Shown: positions 22,295 to 32,091 of the stretch, one piece after another
Numbering within the stretch: the first letter of the stretch is position 1
How the letters are laid out: every line of letters begins with the position of its first letter
From: Magnetospirillum sp. UT-4
GTDB lineage: Bacteria > Pseudomonadota > Alphaproteobacteria > Rhodospirillales > Magnetospirillaceae
DNA: 64,000 nt
Reading direction: 5' to 3'
NCBI RefSeq assembly: GCF_902729435.1
Contig: NZ_LR746521.1
Location: 149,011 to 213,010, forward strand
Translations under genes and position numbers: made by a program
The notes under the pieces: generated by a model
The model's database searches: none
The model's input: only the letters and a program-made list of their open reading frames with translations
Told to the model about the DNA's origin: nothing

Positions 22295-24601
22295 ATGACC
22301 TTGTCGGCGCCTTACGGCGTGCATGGCATCCTGCTGGTGATCGTCGTCGCGGTGGCGGCCATGATCTTCGTGGGTCGCCGCCCCGGAGCCAGACGTCTGC
22401 GCCCCTATGCCGTCGGGTTCGCGCTGCATCTGACGCGGGCGATCCTTCTGTTCGCCGAGGATGGACTGGGCCACATCGCCGCCGCGGCCGAAATCGCCAA
22501 TGCCGGCGTCGCGGCGGTCCTGGTCGCCGCCATGTTCGGCGAGGTCGGGCGGGCGCCGCCGTGGCGGATGCTGGCGGCGGCGTGGCTGGCCGCCGCACTC
22601 TGGGTGGCGGCGGCCACGGCGACCCTTGGCATCGCGGCGGCGGCGCTGCCGGTGCAACTGGTCGTCGGCGGTGTGATGATGGCCACCGCGGTGGCGTTCT
22701 GGCGCCGGGCCGAGGCGGCGCCCGAGGCCGGCTTCCGGCTGGTGGCGCTGCTGTTCGCGCTGTGGGCGGTGCACGAATGGGATGCGTCGCTGCTCGGCCT
22801 CGCCGCGCACAACAATCCCTTCGTCTTCCTGGTGTCGCAGGTGATGGCGACGGCGCTGGCGGTGGCCCTGGTGATGGCGTTCTACCGCGAGCGCCGGGCC
22901 ATCGAGGAGGGGCTGAAGCGCGAGGCCCAAAGGCTGTTGCGGCTGCAGGGCGAGGCCATCGCCGCCGCCGCCAACGCCATCTTCATCACCGACCGCTCGG
23001 GGCGCATCGAATGGTCCAACGAGGCCTTCACCCGCCTGTCCGGCTGGGGTGCCGTCGAGGCCAAGGGGCGGGGGGCGCGGCGGCTGCTGATGGGCAAGGA
23101 ACGCGACAGCCGCCTCGACGATGCGCTGGGCAGCTCGCGGCCGTGGCGCGGCGAGCTGTCGTTGCGGCGCAAGGACGGCACCCTCTACGTGGTCGATCAG
23201 ACGGTCGCCCCCATCATCGGCGACGACGGCCGCGTCGCCCATTTCGTGGTGGTGCAGGAGGACGTGACCGAGCGGCGCCATGCCGAGGAGCGCATCCGCT
23301 TCCTGTCCAACCACGACCAGCTCACCGCGCTGCCCAACCGGCTGCTGTTCCGCGAGCGGCTGCAGCGCACGGTGGCGCGGGCCCGCGCCGAGCGCGGCGA
23401 ACTGGCGGTGCTGTTCATCGATCTCGACGATTTCAGCCGCTACAACGACGTGCTGGGCCATGACGGCGGCGACCGGCTGCTGCTGCAGGTGGTGGAACGG
23501 GTGATGATGGCCGCCCGCGGCGCCGAGGTGGTGGCCCGGGTGGGCGGCGACGAGTTCGCCCTGCTGATGCTGGGGGGCGCCGATCTGGCCGAGACCACGG
23601 CGCAGGCGGTGCTCGAGGCGATGCAGGGCGCCTACGACATCGACGGCAGCGACGTCCATGTCGGCGGCTGCGTCGGCATCACCGTCTTTCCCAGCGATGG
23701 CGGCGACGCCGACGTGCTGATGAAGAACGCCGACATCGCCATGTACCGGGCCATCCACGAGGCCCAGGGCGGCTATTGCTTCTTCGCCCCGACCATGCAC
23801 GACGAGCTGGAGCGCCGGCGCGGCATCGAGGCCGACCTGCGCCGCGCGGTCGCCCGCGACGAGCTGGTGCTGTACTACCAGCCGGTGGTCGAGATCGCCG
23901 GCCGCCGCATCCTCGGATTCGAGGCGCTGCTGCGCTGGAACCGCGGCGGCGCCGGGCTGGTGGCGCCGGCCGAGTTCATCCACCTGGCCGAGGCCAACGG
24001 GCTGATCGTGCCCATCGGCGAGTGGGTGCTGCGCGAGGCCTGCCGTCAGGCCCGGGAATGGGCCGATGCGGGGCTGGCCGAGGTGCCGGTGGCGGTCAAC
24101 CTGTCGGCGGTGCAGCTGCTGCGCCAGGATCTGCCCCTGCTGATCCGCGGAGCCCTGACCGAGACCCGGCTGCCCGCCGCCCGGCTCGAGCTGGAGCTGA
24201 CCGAGACCACGGTGATGGCCGATGCCTCGGCCGCGCTCAGGACCCTGGGCGAGGTCTCCGCCCAGGGCGTGGCCCTGGCGGTGGACGATTTCGGCACCGG
24301 CTATTCGTCGCTGGAACGGCTCAAGCGGTTCCCGGTGGGCAAGCTCAAGATCGACCAGTCCTTCGTGCGCGACCTCGCCGAGGACGACAGCGACGCCGCC
24401 ATCGCCCGCGCCATCATTTCCATGGGCCATGCCCTCGGCCTGATGGTGGTGGCCGAGGGGGTCGAAACCGAAGCGCAGTTGGCCATCCTGGCGGCGCAGG
24501 GATGCGACGCCGTCCAGGGCTTCCTGTTCAGCCCGCCGGTCTCGGCCACCGAAGCCGCCGAACTGCTGCGAAGGGGCCGGTTCTCCCAAGCGCGGTCATG
24601 A
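22295..24601 (+). CDS. Membrane-bound PAS-GGDEF-EAL cyclic-di-GMP enzyme
   Basis: A 768-residue protein. Residues 1-200 form about six or seven TM helices of unknown sensor type. A PAS domain with PAC end follows (FITDRSGRIEWSNEAF to VVQEDVTERRHAEE). The diguanylate cyclase domain has intact RVGGDEFALLM at about 415. The phosphodiesterase domain has intact GFEALLRW, a Glu in NLSAVQLL, ELTETTVMAD, DDFGTGYSSL and LKIDQSFV. Both activities therefore look possible. Such proteins set cyclic-di-GMP levels and switch between motility and attachment. It is divergent from the stator genes, which suggests a motility link. Confidence 0.93.
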   Translation: MTLSAPYGVHGILLVIVVAVAAMIFVGRRPGARRLRPYAVGFALHLTRAILLFAEDGLGHIAAAAEIANAGVAAVLVAAMFGEVGRAPPWRMLAAAWLAAALWVAAATATLGIAAAALPVQLVVGGVMMATAVAFWRRAEAAPEAGFRLVALLFALWAVHEWDASLLGLAAHNNPFVFLVSQVMATALAVALVMAFYRERRAIEEGLKREAQRLLRLQGEAIAAAANAIFITDRSGRIEWSNEAFTRLSGWGAVEAKGRGARRLLMGKERDSRLDDALGSSRPWRGELSLRRKDGTLYVVDQTVAPIIGDDGRVAHFVVVQEDVTERRHAEERIRFLSNHDQLTALPNRLLFRERLQRTVARARAERGELAVLFIDLDDFSRYNDVLGHDGGDRLLLQVVERVMMAARGAEVVARVGGDEFALLMLGGADLAETTAQAVLEAMQGAYDIDGSDVHVGGCVGITVFPSDGGDADVLMKNADIAMYRAIHEAQGGYCFFAPTMHDELERRRGIEADLRRAVARDELVLYYQPVVEIAGRRILGFEALLRWNRGGAGLVAPAEFIHLAEANGLIVPIGEWVLREACRQAREWADAGLAEVPVAVNLSAVQLLRQDLPLLIRGALTETRLPAARLELELTETTVMADASAALRTLGEVSAQGVALAVDDFGTGYSSLERLKRFPVGKLKIDQSFVRDLAEDDSDAAIARAIISMGHALGLMVVAEGVETEAQLAILAAQGCDAVQGFLFSPPVSATEAAELLRRGRFSQARS

Positions 24602-24663
24602 CAACCGGCCCCCGGCTGGATTACCCTGGCGCCCGCCACCATCCAGACCACTCGGGAGGGACC

Positions 24664-26970
24664 ATGCGCAAGACCGCCATCGCCGTTTCGGCCGCCTTGG
24701 TGCTGGGCCTGCCGCTCGACGGCTTCGCCCAGATGGGCTCGCAGATGCTGCGCAACCAGTCGCGCATGATCGAGCGCACGGTCAGCCGCAACCTCGACAA
24801 GGTGTTCCGCCCCCGGCTGGTGGTGCGCGAGGGCAATACCGGTCCGGTCACCGCGCTGGCGCTGTCGGCCGACGAGCACTTCATGGTGTCGGCGGTGGGC
24901 AACAATTCGGTGCGGCTGTGGGATCTGGGCGCCGGACGCGAGCTGGCGCGGCTGTCCGGCCATGCCGACCGGGTGACCGCCATCGCCGTCAGCCCCGACG
25001 GCAAGCTGGCCGCTTCCGGCTCGGCGGACCGCTCGGTCAAGCTGTGGAACCTGCGCCAGGTGGGTGAGGCCGGCGGCGTGGCGGACCATGGCGCGGTGGT
25101 GACCGGGCTGGTCTTCCTCGACGGCAAGCGGGTCGCCTCGGCCGACGCGGCGGGCACGCTGAAGATCTGGGCGGCCGAGGGCGGTGCGCCGGCGAAGGCG
25201 GTGCAGGCGCACGGACCCGGCGCGGTGGTGCTGGCGGTACTGCCCGGCGGGCGGCTGGTCAGCGGCGGCGCCGACGGCCGCGTGCGGTTGTGGGACGGCG
25301 CCGGCACCCCGGTGGCCGAGGCCTCGGCCGAGGCGGCGGTGACGGCGCTGGCCGGCGGTGCCAAGGGGCTGGCGGTCGGCCTGCAGGACGGCCGCATCCT
25401 GCGTCTCGACCCCGCCACCCTGGCGCCCGGCGAGACCCTGTCCGGCGGCCATTCCGGCGCCGTGACCGGGCTCGCCTTCGACGGCGAGGGGCGGCTTTAT
25501 TCCGGCGGCGGCGACGGCACGGTGCGGGCGTGGCGCGACGGCACGCCCAAGCTGCTGGGCAAGCACGACAAGGCGGTCACCTTCATCGGCGCCAGCCAGG
25601 ATTCCGGCTTCGTCCTGTCGGCCTCCGAGGACGGCACCACCCGGCTGTGGAACGCTACCACCGGCGCCGCCTTGGTCACCCTGCTGTCGACCGAGAAGGG
25701 CTGGGCGGTGGTCGATCCCAAGGGACGCTACGACGGCAGCCAGCAGGCGCTGAACGGCATCGACTGGCAGGGCGAGGACGTGGCCGTCAACATCGATTCC
25801 TATGCCGAGACCCATTTCGAGGCGGCGCTGCTGCCGCGGGTGATGGCCGGCGACGGGCTGGGCGAGGCGCCCTCGATCCCGGACGGGGTGCGCTATCCGG
25901 CCAAGATCCGGTTCGTCACCCCGACCGCTTCGGGCTCGGTGGAGCAGCCCCGCATCGCCGTCGAGGTCGAGGCCGAGGACGATGGCGGCAGCGGCGTCAA
26001 CGAACTGCGCCTGTACCGCAACGGCCGCCAGGTGGCGACCGAGGCGGCGACCATCGAACGCGGCCAGACCGCCGACGGCGCCCCCCGCGTGGTCGGCCGC
26101 TTCGAGCTGCCGCTGGGGCCGGGCCGCAACGAGCTGGTCGCCACCGCGGTCAATGCCGACAAGATGGAGAGCCCGCCGCGCACCCTGGTGGTCGAGACCG
26201 CGGCCGATGCCGGCAAGCCGGCCATGCATCTTCTGGTGGTGGGAATCAACGCCTACCGGAACAAGGAATTGAACCTTTACTACGCCCGTCCCGACGCGCA
26301 GGCCCTGCTGAAATTCTTCGCCGAAGCCGGCGGCGGTGCCATGAACCCGGGTCAGGTCATCTATCTCGAGGATGGCAAGGCCACCCGCGAGAACATCAAG
26401 GCGGCGCTGGCGACCCTGCGGCGGGCGCCGGCGGGTGATCTGGTGGTGGTCTACATGGCCGGCCACGGCGTCTCCATCGGCGACGACTGGTACTACGTGC
26501 CGCACGAACTGGAAAAGCCCGAGGAGGACGAGTTCCTGAGGGCGCAGGGCATGTCCTCGAAGGACCTCAAGGCGGCGCTGGAGGCCATGACCGCCGACCG
26601 CACCCTGCTTCTGCTCGACACCTGCCATTCCGGCACCGCCGTCAGCCCGCTCAAGGATTATCGCGGCCTCAAGTCGCTGCGTCTGCTGGCGCGCTCGGTG
26701 GGGACCCACATCCTGGCCGCCACCGACCGCGACCAGTACGCCATCGAGCTGGCGCGGCTGGGGCACGGGGTGTTCACCTATGCGGTGCTGGGGGCGCTGC
26801 GGGGCAAGGCGGATACCGGTCCCGCCGACGGCACCGTGACGGCGGCGGAGCTGATCCGCTACGTGGAGAACGAGGTGCCGCGGCTGGCGCAGCAATATAC
26901 CGACTACGCCCAGTACCCCACCGGCTATTCCCGCGGCATGGACTTCATGGTCTCGCGGCCGGCGAAATGA
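24664..26970 (+). CDS. Exported WD40-repeat caspase-family (orthocaspase) protein
   Basis: A 768-residue protein with a Sec signal peptide (MRKTAIAVSAALVLGLPLDGFA). Residues about 50-340 form a beta-propeller of WD40 repeats (LARLSGHADRVTAIAVSPDG, SVKLWNL, VRLWDG, TTRLWNATTG). Residues about 415-510 look like an Ig-like domain. The C-terminal peptidase C14 domain (about 515-765) starts HLLVVGINAYRNKELNL and carries the catalytic His601 in YMAGHGVSIG and Cys654 in LLLDTCHSGTA. Both catalytic residues are intact, so it should be an active caspase-like protease, probably periplasmic. The target is unknown. GGGAGGGACC precedes the ATG. It overlaps the next lipoprotein gene by four bases. Confidence 0.92.
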   Translation: MRKTAIAVSAALVLGLPLDGFAQMGSQMLRNQSRMIERTVSRNLDKVFRPRLVVREGNTGPVTALALSADEHFMVSAVGNNSVRLWDLGAGRELARLSGHADRVTAIAVSPDGKLAASGSADRSVKLWNLRQVGEAGGVADHGAVVTGLVFLDGKRVASADAAGTLKIWAAEGGAPAKAVQAHGPGAVVLAVLPGGRLVSGGADGRVRLWDGAGTPVAEASAEAAVTALAGGAKGLAVGLQDGRILRLDPATLAPGETLSGGHSGAVTGLAFDGEGRLYSGGGDGTVRAWRDGTPKLLGKHDKAVTFIGASQDSGFVLSASEDGTTRLWNATTGAALVTLLSTEKGWAVVDPKGRYDGSQQALNGIDWQGEDVAVNIDSYAETHFEAALLPRVMAGDGLGEAPSIPDGVRYPAKIRFVTPTASGSVEQPRIAVEVEAEDDGGSGVNELRLYRNGRQVATEAATIERGQTADGAPRVVGRFELPLGPGRNELVATAVNADKMESPPRTLVVETAADAGKPAMHLLVVGINAYRNKELNLYYARPDAQALLKFFAEAGGGAMNPGQVIYLEDGKATRENIKAALATLRRAPAGDLVVVYMAGHGVSIGDDWYYVPHELEKPEEDEFLRAQGMSSKDLKAALEAMTADRTLLLLDTCHSGTAVSPLKDYRGLKSLRLLARSVGTHILAATDRDQYAIELARLGHGVFTYAVLGALRGKADTGPADGTVTAAELIRYVENEVPRLAQQYTDYAQYPTGYSRGMDFMVSRPAK

Positions 26971-27770
26971 TCCGGCTTTTCGCCGCATCTCTGGCGCTGG
27001 CGCTGGCCGCCTGCGCCGGCACGGTGGTCGCCGACGCGGAGCGGGCCGGGCTGGTTCCGGTGATGGTCGAGACTCCGACGTTCCGCCTCGCCGCGTGGCA
27101 GCGGCTGCCGCCGGTGCCGGGCGGCGAGTTGGCGGTCTACCTGGAGGGTGACGGTTTCGCCTGGGCCGGGCGCGGCCAGCCGTCGCGGGACCCGACGCCG
27201 CGCGACCCGGTCGGCCTGGCCATGGCCGCCCGTGATCCGGCCCCGGCGGTGCTGTACCTGGCGCGGCCATGCCAGTTCTCGGGCCGCGCCGATCCGCGCT
27301 GCCATGAGCGCTACTGGACCGGCGCGCGTCTGGCGCCGGAGGTGGTGGAGGCGGCCGAGGCGGCGGTGGCGGCGGCCATGCAACGCACCGGCGCGGCGCG
27401 GCTGCGCCTGGTCGGCTATTCCGGCGGCGGAGCACTGGCGGCGCTGCTGGCGGCCCGCCGCTCGCCCGAAAGCACCCGACTGGTCACCGTGGCGGCGCCG
27501 CTGGACCTCGAGGCCTGGACGGGGCTGCACACGGTGTCGCCGCTGTCCGCGTCGCTGTCGCCCGCCGATCACCGCGACCGCCTGCGCGCAGTGCCGCAAC
27601 TGCATCTGGCCGGCGCCGAGGATGCGGTGGTGCCGCCCTCGTTGGCTCGCGATTGGGTGGCGGGGCTGGGCGGTTCGTGCGCGGCGTTGCGGGTGGTGCC
27701 CGGCTTCGGCCACCAATGCTGCTGGGCGACCCTGGCGCCCGACCAGCTGAAGGCGCCCGACTGCCGGTGA
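26967..27770 (+). CDS. Lipoprotein alpha/beta-hydrolase
   Basis: A 267-residue protein with a lipoprotein signal peptide (MIRLFAASLALALAACAG, lipobox Cys16). An alpha/beta hydrolase fold is indicated by the nucleophile elbow LVGYSGGGALAALLAA (Ser in GYSGG), an acid in HLAGAEDAVVP, and a histidine in PGFGHQCCW. GELAVYLEGDGFAWAGR is a conserved early strand. The substrate is unknown. It starts inside the stop of the caspase gene (ATGA), so the exported protease and this envelope hydrolase are translationally coupled and probably act together. Confidence 0.82.
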   Translation: MIRLFAASLALALAACAGTVVADAERAGLVPVMVETPTFRLAAWQRLPPVPGGELAVYLEGDGFAWAGRGQPSRDPTPRDPVGLAMAARDPAPAVLYLARPCQFSGRADPRCHERYWTGARLAPEVVEAAEAAVAAAMQRTGAARLRLVGYSGGGALAALLAARRSPESTRLVTVAAPLDLEAWTGLHTVSPLSASLSPADHRDRLRAVPQLHLAGAEDAVVPPSLARDWVAGLGGSCAALRVVPGFGHQCCWATLAPDQLKAPDCR

Positions 27771-27772
27771 CG

Positions 27773-27803
27773 AAAAAGCCCCCGGCAACGGCGTGCCGGG
27801 GGC
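27773..27803 (-). terminator. Terminator between convergent genes, best for the minus strand
   Basis: A perfect 10-bp stem GCCCCCGGCA/TGCCGGGGGC (27778-27787 with 27794-27803). On the minus strand it is followed by TTTTT. It probably also ends the plus-strand pair, less efficiently. Confidence 0.85.
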
Positions 27804-27822
27804 CTTCACGGAAACGCGGAAA

Positions 27823-28899
27823 TCAGAACCGCAGGCGGGCGTTCATCAGGACGCCCATGGCGCTGGTGCGGTCGCGGCCGACCACGCGGTTGAACTCCAG
27901 GCCGACCGATTCGGTGTCGGTCGGGAACCAGTCGAGGCCGGCATAGATCTGCGCCTCGTCGGCATCGTCGCTGCCGCCCCGGTTGCCGCCGGTGCCGTCG
28001 GCGCCGACATAGTCGTGCACCAGGTCATAGGCGTAGTAGAGCGCGGCGAAGGGTTCGATCTGGCCCCACAGATAGGACAGCCGGCCACCGGCCTTGGCCT
28101 GCACCAGATGGCTGGTGGAGCCGGCCTGCTGCCGGGCGGCGGGGCCGGTCTCGGTATAGGAATCGTTGTCCGAGTAGGCCCAGATCATGCCGAAATCGCC
28201 GCGCAGGCGCCATTCCGGCGCCAGCTCGAAGCCGTGATGGGCATTGGCGGCGGCCATGGCGCGGTAGCCGTTGTAATGACCCTGGGCGGTGCCGGAGGCG
28301 CGCGAGGCGTCGTTGTCGGTCCAGGTCAGGCCGATCAGGCCGTCGATCGAGGTGCCCTGGCCGAAATCGTAGCCGACATAGGGCACCAGCGAATAGCCGT
28401 TGGAGTCCAGACGCCCGGCGTTGAAGTCGGTTTCGAAGGTGTTGCTCTCGTGGAAGGCGGCGACGCCCACCACCAGGTTCTGGTTCAGGACCATGTCGAA
28501 GCCGACGGTCTGGCTGCCCGCGGTACCGGAAAAGGCGGCGCCGACCACGGTGCTGGACAGGCTGGTGGCGCCCAGCGCGCCCCACAGGGAATAGCGCAGT
28601 TCATCGTCGCCGCCGGATACGCCGGTCTCGCCCAGGGCGCTGCGCTGGCGGGTGGAGGGCGAGAGGGAGCGGCTGACCTGGTTGGACACAGCAACCGTGG
28701 TGACCGTGGCGGCGCTGCGATTGGCGCCCGAATCCACTTCGGCGCCGGCCGACTTGGTGACGTTGGCGGTGTCGCAGTTGTAGTAGGTGCCGCCCGAGTA
28801 AGTACATCCGCTGCTGCTTTCCGAGGCCCAGGCCAGACCCGGTGAAATCAGCGAGGTTCCCAGACAGGTTCCAATGGCGGCGAAAACAAACCGGCGCAT
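27823..28899 (-). CDS. Autotransporter-type outer-membrane beta-barrel protein
   Basis: A 358-residue protein with a signal peptide (MRRFVFAAIGTCLGTSLISPG...AWA), a short Cys-containing passenger (GCTYSGGTYYNCDTANV) and an autotransporter beta-barrel from about residue 100 to the end. Alternating strands such as YSLVPYVGYDFGQGTSIDGL and GRLSYLWGQIEPFAALYYAY are visible, and the chain ends in the aromatic NARLRF needed for BAM insertion. The passenger is too short for a classical adhesin, so it may act as a porin-like or barrel-only protein. The ATG at 28899 was chosen because the signal peptide starts there. A strong terminator follows the stop. Confidence 0.85.
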   Translation of the reverse strand: MRRFVFAAIGTCLGTSLISPGLAWASESSSGCTYSGGTYYNCDTANVTKSAGAEVDSGANRSAATVTTVAVSNQVSRSLSPSTRQRSALGETGVSGGDDELRYSLWGALGATSLSSTVVGAAFSGTAGSQTVGFDMVLNQNLVVGVAAFHESNTFETDFNAGRLDSNGYSLVPYVGYDFGQGTSIDGLIGLTWTDNDASRASGTAQGHYNGYRAMAAANAHHGFELAPEWRLRGDFGMIWAYSDNDSYTETGPAARQQAGSTSHLVQAKAGGRLSYLWGQIEPFAALYYAYDLVHDYVGADGTGGNRGGSDDADEAQIYAGLDWFPTDTESVGLEFNRVVGRDRTSAMGVLMNARLRF

Positions 28900-29164
28900 C
28901 AACGGCTCCCCGATATCACGTTTGTTCGGCAACCTATACCGAAGACCGATGCCCATGGCCACTGGCGGCTGGGCAGGGCGACCGAGACTTTCTCCGCCTG
29001 TGGCCGAGCGGCCACACCTTCGTATATGCTGGCCAACAGGCCCAGCCCTTCCGGCAAGGGGGAAGACTTGCCGGTAGGGAGGTGCTAATACCAAAGTCAT
29101 TGGAGTTGGGAAGCGGGAGCCAGTACGGACCGTGCGTCACGCAGGGGCAGAACAGTCGAGGACC

Positions 29165-29965
29165 TCATTCGGCGGCGACGATTGGGCCCAATCCGTGGCG
29201 CGCGGCGAAGGCCTTCAGGCGTCCGTCGGCCTTGGTCGCGGCGACGAAGCCATCGACCACGGCCAGCCAGGCGCCATCCCCCTTGGGAACGGCATAGGCA
29301 TAGGGCGTGGGCGCCACCGGCTGCGGCGGTTCGATCAGCTTGGCCCAGTCGGTCAGCGCCGCCATGCGGCGGCCGTAGGGGAAGTCGGTCATGAAGACGT
29401 CGGCGCGGCCGCTCTGGACCTCCTGCTCGCGCGCCTTGAAGTCGTCGACCACCCGCAATTCGGCCGCCTTGAGCGCCGAGCGCATCACCGGTTCCATGTA
29501 AGTGCCCTTCTGCACCACCACCACATGCCCGGCCTTGTCGATGTCGGCCCAACCGGCGATGCCGTGGTTGGCCTTCATGCCGACCGCGTAGATGCCGCTG
29601 ATCAGATGAGGGCGGGTGAAATCCATGTGCTCGGCCCGATCGGGGCGGATGCCGACGGCGTGCATGGCGACGTCGCAGGTGCCGTTGGTCATGTTCTCGA
29701 CCAGCTTGGCGAAGGAACTGTCGATGAAGGCGGCCTTGACGCCCAGGCCGTCGGCGAAGGCCCGGGCCATGTCGATGTCGATGCCTTCGAGCTCGCCGGT
29801 GCGCGGGTTGCGGTAGCTGATGGCGAAATAGTCGGGCCAGATGCAGACGCGGACCTCGCCGCGGGCCTTGACCTCGGCGGCGCGGTCGGCGGCTGCGGCT
29901 TGGCCGGGAACGAACAGCATCGCCGCAAGAACGGATGCCGCCAACGTCAGTGCAATCGCTTTCAT
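29165..29965 (-). CDS. Periplasmic solute-binding protein, family 3 (amino-acid type)
   Basis: A 266-residue exported protein with signal peptide MKAIALTLAASVLAAMLFVPGQAAA. The SBP_bac_3 fold is shown by EVRVCIWPDYFAISYRNP, LEGIDIDMARAFADGLG, DVAMHAVGIRPDRAEHMDFTRPH and VVQKGTYME. No permease or ATPase gene is adjacent, so it is an orphan binding protein. It is divergent, with a 98-bp gap, from a histidine kinase gene whose extracytoplasmic domain it might serve as a ligand presenter; this is inference. It is not ModA, which belongs to another family. Confidence 0.9.
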   Translation of the reverse strand: MKAIALTLAASVLAAMLFVPGQAAAADRAAEVKARGEVRVCIWPDYFAISYRNPRTGELEGIDIDMARAFADGLGVKAAFIDSSFAKLVENMTNGTCDVAMHAVGIRPDRAEHMDFTRPHLISGIYAVGMKANHGIAGWADIDKAGHVVVVQKGTYMEPVMRSALKAAELRVVDDFKAREQEVQSGRADVFMTDFPYGRRMAALTDWAKLIEPPQPVAPTPYAYAVPKGDGAWLAVVDGFVAATKADGRLKAFAARHGLGPIVAAE

Positions 29966-30063
29966 GATCCATCCATCTCCGCGTTGGCGGAACCCCGCAC
30001 GATGATCGCCGATCCGGCCGCGGTTTCAAGCTTCTTTTCGTTTGCGGCGGGGGCTGTCGCGAT

Positions 30064-32091
30064 ATGAGCTTCGCTCCCGGACGTCCCCTCGACCAGCCGG
30101 TGGTCCCCCGCGCCACGCTGATGCTGGCGCTGCTGGTGGCGGTGATATCGGTGGGATTGCTGGGGGTGGCGCTGCTGGCCAGCCTGGAGCAGGCGGTGGC
30201 CGAGGCCGACGCCCGCACCGTGGTTTCGGCCCGGGTGGTCGAACGCGGGCTGACCCGCACCCTGGAATCGGCCGAACTCACGCTGGTGACCATCGCCCAG
30301 GAGATTCGCGCCGACATGGGCGGCGGGCTCGACCTGACCCGCAGGCGGATCCGCGAGGCGATCCGTTTCGCCCCGCAGCTCCGCCAGGTGGTCCTGCTCA
30401 AGGGCGACAGGGTGCTGGTGGACAGCAACGGCCGCGAGGGTGTCGAGATCGACGTCGCGGCGCTCGATCTGCCGCCGCCCGGTTCCGGCGGCCTCAACCT
30501 GGGCCTGCGCATCGGCGGCGCCGTTCCCTCGCGGTTCCTGCCGCTCAAGGGCCAGACGGCCACCGCCGCCGAACGCAGCCTGGTCCCGGTCGCCGTCAAC
30601 GTCGATCAGGGCGGGGATCTGGTTCTGGTGGCGGCGCTCAACGCCTCGTACCTGGCCGGCTTCTTCGAGGACGTGGGTCCCGGCGAGCGCGGACGCTGGG
30701 GCCTGTTCCGGATCGCCGGCGACCCGCTGGTGTCCTCGCGCGAGGTCCTGAGACCGGGGACAAGTTTGGCGGATGTGGCCGCGTCCTCGGGTGACGAAGC
30801 CTTCACCCGCACCCTCGCCGTTGCATCGTCGGCGACCCGGCTGTCGGCCCGCTATCCGCTGGGCGTGGTCATCCAGGTCTCGCACCGCGACGTCCTCGAC
30901 GGCTGGGGCGGCCGCAACCGGATCATGGTCTGGGTGCTGACCGGCGCCACCTTGATGCTGCTGGCGGCGATCGTCCTGCTGGTCCGCGACACCATGCAGC
31001 GGGTCGCTTTGCAGAACCAGGTCCGGCTGCTGTTCCAGGCCATCGAGCAGTCACCCATGGTGGTCCTCATCACCGATGCCAACGGCGTCATCGACTACGC
31101 CAATCCTGCCGTCAGGCCCTTGCTGGGCTATGCGCCCGAGGAACTGATCGGGGCCAATCCGCGCATCTTCAACAGCGGCGCCACGCCGCCGGAGACCTAT
31201 CGCGACCTGTGGCAGTGCATCAGCAGTGGCGCCGCCTGGACCGGGGAATTCGTCAACCGGCGCAAGGACGGCGAGACCCTGGCGGTGTCCTCGACCATCT
31301 CGGCGGTGCGCGACGCCTCCGGCCGGGTCACCCACTACATCGGGGTGATGAACGACATCACCGCGGTGCGCGAGGCCAAGCTGGAGCAGGAGCGGCTGAT
31401 CGCCAAGCTGTCGCGGGCCAATGCCGACCTCCAGCGCTTCGCCGAGGTTTCCGCGCATCATCTGCAGGAGCCGGCCCGCCGGCTGGTCAGCTTCGCCCAG
31501 ATCCTGCGCAAGCATGTGGAGGCCGGCAATGCCGGCGAGACCGCCAGCACCCTCGACTTCATCGAGATGCAGGCGCGGCGGCTGCGCGAGTTGCTGCGGG
31601 ACGTGCAGCTCTACCTTGCCGCCGGCCAGGGCGATGCCGACCCGGCCGTGGCCGACGCCGCCTCGGCCGTGAAGGGCGCGCTGGAGCGGCTGTCACCCGG
31701 GCGCGCGGTGGTGGAGACGGGGGCGCTGCCGCCGGTGCGGGTCGATCCCCAGCGGCTGACCGACATCTTCGCCATCCTGATCGGCAACGCCGTCGAGCAT
31801 GCCTGCCCGGGGGGGGAGGTGGTGGTCCGGATATGGGGCGAAAGCGACGGCGAGACCGCCCGCTACATGGTCGCCGACGACGGCATCGGCATCCCGGCGG
31901 AATATCGCGAGCGGGTGTTCCGGGTGTTCGAACGCCTTCAGGTGGAATCGGGCGTCGCGGGCACCGGGATCGGGCTGGCCATTGTGCGTCGGATCGTGGA
32001 AAATCGCGACGGGAAGGTTTGGATCGAGGATACTCCCGGGGGCGGAACCACGGTGGTGTTCCGCGTTCCGTCAGGGGAAGGGCCGGAATGA
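30064..32091 (+). CDS. Membrane sensor histidine kinase with PAS domain
   Basis: A 675-residue kinase. TM1 lies at about 17-40, then a periplasmic dCache-like domain (about 45-285), TM2 at about 292-312, and a PAS domain (AIEQSPMVVLITDANGVIDY to HYIGVMNDITAVREAK). The dimerisation/phosphoacceptor helix has SAHHLQEPARRL with His465 aligning to the phytochrome-type H of SHDLQEP. The HATPase_c domain shows IGNAVEHA, VADDGIGIP and GTGIGLAIVRRIV. It belongs to the family that pairs with small single-domain response regulators, and exactly such a gene overlaps its stop by four bases. The signal is unknown. Confidence 0.93.
   Translation: MSFAPGRPLDQPVVPRATLMLALLVAVISVGLLGVALLASLEQAVAEADARTVVSARVVERGLTRTLESAELTLVTIAQEIRADMGGGLDLTRRRIREAIRFAPQLRQVVLLKGDRVLVDSNGREGVEIDVAALDLPPPGSGGLNLGLRIGGAVPSRFLPLKGQTATAAERSLVPVAVNVDQGGDLVLVAALNASYLAGFFEDVGPGERGRWGLFRIAGDPLVSSREVLRPGTSLADVAASSGDEAFTRTLAVASSATRLSARYPLGVVIQVSHRDVLDGWGGRNRIMVWVLTGATLMLLAAIVLLVRDTMQRVALQNQVRLLFQAIEQSPMVVLITDANGVIDYANPAVRPLLGYAPEELIGANPRIFNSGATPPETYRDLWQCISSGAAWTGEFVNRRKDGETLAVSSTISAVRDASGRVTHYIGVMNDITAVREAKLEQERLIAKLSRANADLQRFAEVSAHHLQEPARRLVSFAQILRKHVEAGNAGETASTLDFIEMQARRLRELLRDVQLYLAAGQGDADPAVADAASAVKGALERLSPGRAVVETGALPPVRVDPQRLTDIFAILIGNAVEHACPGGEVVVRIWGESDGETARYMVADDGIGIPAEYRERVFRVFERLQVESGVAGTGIGLAIVRRIVENRDGKVWIEDTPGGGTTVVFRVPSGEGPE

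Noticed and set aside
29165-29965. Molybdate-binding protein ModA for the nearby modBC
   Set aside because: The sequence is of the amino-acid (family 3) binding-protein type, and the gene is divergent and 2.5 kb away.
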